9,572 bases of DNA from an uncultured Nitrospina sp. (GTDB lineage Bacteria > Nitrospinota > Nitrospinia > Nitrospinales > VA-1): positions 1 to 9,572 of the forward strand of contig CATMOP010000054.1 in NCBI GenBank assembly GCA_950072225.1. Reading direction: 5' to 3'. Positions 6,707 through 9,572 of the stretch are shown in pieces. The notes under the pieces were generated by a model that saw only the letters and a program-made list of their open reading frames with translations, had not been told where the DNA came from and did no database searches. Both the position numbers and the translations under genes were made by a program. Every line of letters begins with the position of its first letter. Position 1 is the stretch's first letter.

Positions 6707-6709
6707 CTA
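6627..6709 (-). repeat. Stop-codon-linked repeat, copy 2
   Basis: Read on the minus strand, it begins with the TAG stop of the exported-protein gene (6709-6707). The hairpin follows: GTGGGGC (6701-6707) opposite GCGCCAC (6689-6695) around a five-base loop, with one mismatch in the stem. Then come AGCTTTATTTGACTG, a palindromic AAAAAATTTTTT, and the block TCTCGGCTCAAT. It aligns with copy 3 without gaps over 83 bases, about 66 identical by hand count. It is in inverse orientation to copy 1, 157 bases away. Confidence 0.85.
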
Positions 6710-7453
6710 TTTATTTTTGTAGAGTTGGTGACTGAGGATTTTGCTGTTTTTGGCGAAGACATGCGCCGCAACCAGCACATTTTCCTTGAGCGAAAAATAC
6801 ATTCCCTTTTCAGGATATTTGGCCAGGCTGGCATTCATTGACTGAGGCACCCCGTACTTTTCAATAAGGACCGTAAACTTTTCGCCAATTTTAATGCCTT
6901 CCGCAAAACTTCCCTTAAACTGGGGCAGAATTTCCAAAACCTCAATTTTCCTTTTGCCGTTCAGGGAATGCAGAACGATTCCATGATTGGCATATTCAAT
7001 GGAAATGCTGTCGAGTTTGGATTCCGTTCCACGATTGATACTGATGGAGCCGGGAATGCCGAGCAATTTGATAGCTTCTGCCAGAGGCATCGTTACTTTG
7101 AGATTTTTGCCTATAACCAGACCTTCTGGTTTTTTCTTTTTGGCTTTGGCAGGGGCTTTGGTTTTTTTCGCACCCTTTTTAGCGAGAGCAGCGGTTTTTA
7201 TTGCATCCTTTTTAGCTTTTTCAACCTTCTTAGCGGGAACAGCAGCTTTATTTGTTTTCATCTTTGCGGGCTTCACCGGGGTCGCAGGTTTGGCTGTATC
7301 CGCCTTAGCCATCGTGGTGGATTTGGCTTTTTCAACCTTCGCCTCGGTAGCCGGTTTCGTGGCTGGCTTTTCAGTTGCCTTCGTGTCTGCCAGCACTCCT
7401 GTGGGTAGCATCAAACAAAAGATAAATAAAACTGCAAGTTTCAAAATGTTCAC
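6707..7453 (-). CDS. Exported Lys/Ala-rich protein with duplicated C-terminal domain, function unknown
   Basis: I do not recognise this 248-residue protein. It starts at a GTG (7453) preceded by AAGGAG with 6 bases spacing, which fixes the start. Residues 1-22 form a Sec signal peptide (MNILK, a hydrophobic stretch, then VLA before Asp23), so it should be periplasmic or beyond. Residues 23-109 are low-complexity Lys/Ala/Pro/Thr (AKK, KPA, KKxK), resembling histone H1 tails or TolA-like extended linkers; such a segment could bind anionic polymers or span the periplasm. Residues 111-235 look folded and seem to hold two related units: AEAIKLLGIP...ISIEYANHGIVL and FTVLIEKYGVPQS...MYFSLKENVLV. 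The LGxP/YGxP pattern loosely recalls BamE/SmpA-type small domains, but I cannot assign it. A TATAAT box lies upstream. The TAG stop is part of repeat copy 2. The gene upstream on the same strand is separated by 189 bases with hairpins, so it is probably transcribed alone. Confidence 0.85.
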   Translation of the reverse strand: MNILKLAVLFIFCLMLPTGVLADTKATEKPATKPATEAKVEKAKSTTMAKADTAKPATPVKPAKMKTNKAAVPAKKVEKAKKDAIKTAALAKKGAKKTKAPAKAKKKKPEGLVIGKNLKVTMPLAEAIKLLGIPGSISINRGTESKLDSISIEYANHGIVLHSLNGKRKIEVLEILPQFKGSFAEGIKIGEKFTVLIEKYGVPQSMNASLAKYPEKGMYFSLKENVLVAAHVFAKNSKILSHQLYKNK

Positions 7454-7642
7454 CGGTATCTCCTTTCAAAAACAAAAGGCCCTGGATAACAATCAGCTTC
7501 TCAGGCTAAATTTGGATGCTACTATTATAACCCCAAACGTGGAAAATTAAACATTTATTTTCAATTAGTTAGGAATTTCTAGCCTGACTGAGAAGGGCCA
7601 GGGTATGGCCTGTTTTTCCGGTGGTTTTGCGACCGGGAAAGG
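7454..7642. other. Intergenic region with promoter and imperfect inverted repeat
   Basis: This 189-base spacer lies between two minus-strand genes. It holds the 3' hairpins of the upstream gene and the promoter of the exported-protein gene. An imperfect inverted repeat brackets the promoter: TTCTCAGGCTAAATTT (7498-7513) on one side and AATTTCTAGCCTGACTGAGA (7574-7593) on the other, with a 4-base insertion in one arm. Nearby GGCC/CAGGG-rich segments extend the similarity weakly on each side. Confidence 0.4.
7524..7529 (-). promoter_or_regulatory. -10 box of a sigma-70-type promoter for the exported-protein gene
   Basis: The minus strand carries a perfect TATAAT, placing the transcription start near 7517 and giving a leader of about 64 bases to the GTG start. 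The -35 position (GTTTAA-like, 17 bases upstream) matches consensus poorly, so the assignment rests on the -10 box and its position. Confidence 0.45.
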
Positions 7643-7643
7643 C
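7596..7643 (-). terminator. Hairpins at the 3' end of the ADP-ribosylglycohydrolase-like gene
   Basis: The minus strand shows a stem that starts within the TAG stop codon: GCC-TTTCCCGGT, loop CGCAAAACC, then ACCGGAAA...AGGC (7643 to 7608; one bulged C). A second small stem GGCCA-TACCC-TGGCC follows at 7610-7596 and shares bases with the first, so the two compete. There is no T-run on the minus strand. On the plus strand the small stem is followed by TGTTTTT, but no plus-strand gene needs it. Termination function is therefore only plausible. Confidence 0.45.
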
Positions 7644-8971
7644 TAAATATTGTCCAGAGAGGGAATGTTTTTCCGGCGGTCCCGTTTCGATTTGGTTTTT
7701 TCCTTCTGGAATTTTCTCCATTGGGCCCGGTCCTCTTTAGAGGGGGCGGAAGACTCCTCCTCATCCCAGAGGTCCAGTGATTGCATCTGAGTCCGAGAGG
7801 ATTTTTTTATTTTTTTTGTCAGGCAACGTTTACCTTCTTCAAACTCCTTTGCGGTCATTCCCGCTTCCATATCGAACAAATGTTTTTGCTCTTTTTTCCC
7901 GCGCCGGGCCGATAAAGCCTCTGCCCGCAGTCGGATTTCCTTGGCGTTGACCAGTCCGCTTTTCCAGGCAGGCGGAATTTTATCGAAACCATACAGCGCT
8001 CCAGCCCAGGCCCCCACCAAAGCACCCAACATTTCCGTCTCTCTCCCGTAACTCAGGGAATGAGTGAGGGTGGAAGCAAAACCCGACTCTGGCGGCAGAA
8101 GTACACAATGCAAAGCCAGCGGAAGCAAAGTCAACACAAATCCTTGTGAAGGGTGACGGATTTCCAATCTGGTGAAGGTGTTGGCATATTCGCAGAGCCA
8201 ATGCAGGAATTCCGGTTCCTGGGATTTATTCGCCAAACCCTTCAGAGCTCCACTCAAAGCATTCGCGCCCCTTGCGCCCCCGTCCTCCGACTCCGGGAAT
8301 CTTTGCAGGTACTCCGCTTCCGCCTGCTGACATATTTCCTCCGCCTCCGGCAAAATATCCTGCCGAACAGAGGGCAACAAATTCTCTTCAGGCTGTAAAG
8401 CCAGAAACCGGGTCACTAAAAATCCGGTTAATACGGTTCCCACCACTTCAAACCGATTTCGGCTCATCAACAGGCAGGCTTCAAAACATTGTCTAGCCAG
8501 AGTTTTTGACCATTTAGCCTGGAACAAAGCCAGAGGCACAGCTAACGTAGCAAACAGGGATGTGGAAGAATTCTGTTCAGAGGCCTGCCCCTCCTCAAGA
8601 TCGCCCAGCAGGTCCACGGCCCTCCATAGACAGGTAGAGGGGTTGCGGTAGACCCCAAAATAACCTTCGGGGCCCGCTTTCGCCAACTGCTGAAAATTTT
8701 CCGCTGACTCCTGCAAAAACTGTTTTTTGTTTTTAAGCAAAGCATCACCGACCGCCAGGGCACATTGAGTCGGGGTGCCATAGAGTCCTTGCATGCGGTA
8801 ATTTTTAATTCCCTTTCCCATAATCGGGCGCACATCTTTGAAGTCGTCCATGGTCCCGAAAATCTGGCGGATGGCGGCTGGTTTCAATCCCTTTGCAGAT
8901 CGGCCCATGGCATCGCCAACGGCCATGCCAAACCAACTGCCTATTTTTTTATCTTTGTCAACGCCGTTCAT
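7643..8971 (-). CDS. ADP-ribosylglycohydrolase-like protein with altered metal-binding motifs
   Basis: The 442-residue product (from the ATG at 8971) has the ADP-ribosylglycohydrolase (DraG/ARH) frame: GSWFGMAVGDAMG (11-23), GLYGTPTQCALAVGDALL (62-79), and LGALVGAWAGALYGFDKIPPAW (315-336), which match the family's GxxxGxAxGDAxG, YTDDTxxAL and GAxxGALYGxxxIPxxW. Active enzymes bind two metal ions through TDDT and a C-terminal DTDT and remove ADP-ribose from proteins or small molecules. Here TDDT reads GTPT, and the second motif reads ETEM or RETE depending on alignment, so catalysis may be lost or changed. Residues 345-442 form a charged Lys/Glu/Arg-rich tail outside the usual domain. An in-frame ATG at 9073 would add 34 residues, but these lie inside repeat copy 3 and have no family match; the fold begins right after 8971. 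There is no strong ribosome site. The family call is good; activity is unknown. Confidence 0.8.
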   Translation of the reverse strand: MNGVDKDKKIGSWFGMAVGDAMGRSAKGLKPAAIRQIFGTMDDFKDVRPIMGKGIKNYRMQGLYGTPTQCALAVGDALLKNKKQFLQESAENFQQLAKAGPEGYFGVYRNPSTCLWRAVDLLGDLEEGQASEQNSSTSLFATLAVPLALFQAKWSKTLARQCFEACLLMSRNRFEVVGTVLTGFLVTRFLALQPEENLLPSVRQDILPEAEEICQQAEAEYLQRFPESEDGGARGANALSGALKGLANKSQEPEFLHWLCEYANTFTRLEIRHPSQGFVLTLLPLALHCVLLPPESGFASTLTHSLSYGRETEMLGALVGAWAGALYGFDKIPPAWKSGLVNAKEIRLRAEALSARRGKKEQKHLFDMEAGMTAKEFEEGKRCLTKKIKKSSRTQMQSLDLWDEEESSAPSKEDRAQWRKFQKEKTKSKRDRRKNIPSLDNI

Positions 8972-8998
8972 TATTTTTCTTGCCGTCAGGTGGGCATG

Positions 8999-9013
8999 CC
9001 GGGCCACGCCCGG
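8999..9013. repeat. Perfect small hairpin next to repeat copy 3
   Basis: CCGGGC-CAC-GCCCGG forms a perfect 6-bp stem with a 3-base loop, between repeat copy 3 and the start of the ADP-ribosylglycohydrolase-like gene. The corresponding place beyond copy 2 has CCCTGGAGGG (6610-6619), and both are followed on the minus strand by GCATG. The repeat unit may therefore extend to about 105 bases. Confidence 0.5.
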
Positions 9014-9020
9014 TAGAAAT

Positions 9021-9103
9021 GGGCAAGGGTTTAATTGAGCCGAGATAACCCTTTGCCAGCCAAATAAAGCCATTGCTAGTCGGCCCCACGCCGAGTGGGG
9101 CTA
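9021..9103 (-). repeat. Stop-codon-linked repeat, copy 3
   Basis: Read on the minus strand it begins with the TAG stop of the YycJ-like gene (9103-9101). It forms a perfect 7-bp hairpin GCCCCAC-TCGGC-GTGGGGC (9101-9083), continues CGACTAGCAATGGCTTTATT, and ends with the CTCGGCTCAAT block (to 9034) plus a less conserved tail. A second imperfect stem is possible here: GGCAAGGGTT (9022-9031) with AACCCTTTGCC (9047-9057). This is the best-preserved copy. It fills most of the gap to the next gene and contains an in-frame ATG for that gene at 9073. Confidence 0.85.
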
Positions 9104-9572
9104 AAGAGCCATTAGTGCAGTGGGGTGGTTCTGCTCGGCAATGATCATTTTGGTCGAGTCGTCCTGCCCCAGGGCCTGGCGGGCGGTGATTCGGGCCAGT
9201 TCCGGGTGGTTGTTAGTCTGGCTCATATGCATCAACACGACGAGGCGCAACCCGGAATGCTTGACCGCTGACAACATTTCGCCGCAGGCTTCGTTGGAAA
9301 GATGCCCGACATCGCTTTTTATTCTTCTCTTGGTAATCCAGGGGTAGGGTCCGGCATCCAGCATTTCCACATCGTGATTGGACTCGATGAGCAGGGCATC
9401 CAGTTTTTGCAGTTTACTCGTGACCTCTGCCGTCACTTTTCCCAGGTCAGTGGCGATCCCTAAGCGCAACCCTCGGTAATGGATAACAAAAGCCACCGAT
9501 TCTTCCGCATCATGAGGAGTGGCATAAGGTTCCACAATCAACTCGCCAAATTCAACAGCTTGCCCGGCACGG
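9101..9572 (-). CDS. YycJ/WalJ-like metallo-beta-lactamase-fold hydrolase (5' end outside window)
   Basis: The frame is open to the right edge, so about 156 C-terminal residues are visible and the true start lies outside. A TTG at 9541 is internal, since homologous sequence continues before it (AGQAVEFGEL). Visible motifs fit the YycJ/WalJ group of the MBL superfamily: EPYATPHDAEESVAFVIHY, in which His and Asp belong to the metal site, GIATDLG, ALLIESNHDVEML, GPYPW, and the GHLSN with VVLMHMSQTNNHPELA near the end. The usual N-terminal HxHxDH metal motif would be upstream of the window. WalJ-type proteins are exonucleases in Gram-positive bacteria; in Gram-negatives the role is less clear, so substrate is not assigned. 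The C-terminus (ALMAL) is of normal family extent, so the repeat that begins at its TAG stop has not obviously shortened it. Confidence 0.85.
   Translation of the reverse strand, partial: RAGQAVEFGELIVEPYATPHDAEESVAFVIHYRGLRLGIATDLGKVTAEVTSKLQKLDALLIESNHDVEMLDAGPYPWITKRRIKSDVGHLSNEACGEMLSAVKHSGLRLVVLMHMSQTNNHPELARITARQALGQDDSTKMIIAEQNHPTALMAL

Noticed and set aside
6987..7550. Plus-strand 187-residue hydrophobic frame opposite the exported-protein gene
   Set aside because: It is the antisense image of Lys/Ala-rich codons, which read as Phe/Ala/Gly-rich on the other strand. The minus-strand gene has a signal peptide, a strong ribosome site and a promoter.
6401..9103. Integron cassette array with attC sites after stop codons
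   Set aside because: The repeats follow stop codons, but I find no RYYYAAC/GTTRRRY core pair at their ends and no integrase gene. The genes also lie in both orientations.
9021..9103. Repeat copies as tRNA or tRNA-like genes
   Set aside because: The arm lengths do not give a cloverleaf, there is no T-loop TTC sequence, and the stems apart from the first hairpin are not conserved among copies.

Overview
The window looks like chromosomal DNA from a Gram-negative bacterium of moderate GC content. The grounds are a LapA/LapB-type envelope protein, a type IV pilin with a probable sigma-54 promoter, and a DksA/TraR-family zinc-finger protein. The gene mix would suit a Nitrospinota- or deltaproteobacterium-like lineage, but that is a guess. 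There are no rRNA or tRNA genes, no CRISPR array, and no recognisable transposase, integrase or phage gene.

Layout from left to right. (1) 1-2547, minus strand: a two-gene unit of a polyprenyl-phosphate-sugar-type GT2 glycosyltransferase followed by a large YfhO-like multi-span membrane protein that runs off the left edge. Together they suggest lipid-linked sugar transfer at the envelope. (2) 2548-3032: a non-coding stretch with hairpins, a doubtful hydrophobic reading frame, and a clear terminator for the pilin gene. (3) 3033-3416, minus: a short type IV pilin whose N-terminal half closely resembles Geobacter PilA. It has a good -24/-12 promoter and a TGAC/TGTCA palindrome cluster far upstream. 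(4) 3726-6403, plus: a tight housekeeping cluster of nadD (NAD synthesis), rsfS (ribosome silencing), a DksA/TraR-family regulator and a LapA-LapB-like membrane TPR protein. (5) 6404-6706: a convergent gap with two inverted copies of a repeat and two other hairpins. (6) 6707-9572, minus: an exported Lys/Ala-rich protein of unknown function, an ADP-ribosylglycohydrolase-like protein whose metal-binding residues look eroded, and the 3' part of a YycJ/WalJ-like metallo-beta-lactamase-fold hydrolase.

The most unusual signal is a roughly 70-83 bp repeat present three times (6401-6469, 6627-6709, 9021-9103). Each copy begins exactly with the TAG stop codon of the gene before it, in that gene's orientation. 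It then forms a GCCCCAC/GTGGGGC-type hairpin and ends in a conserved CTCGGCT block. The three host genes are unrelated and lie on both strands. One copy sits where the LapB-like protein loses its expected C-terminal metal-binding domain. Another offers an alternative start codon to the next gene. I do not recognise this element.
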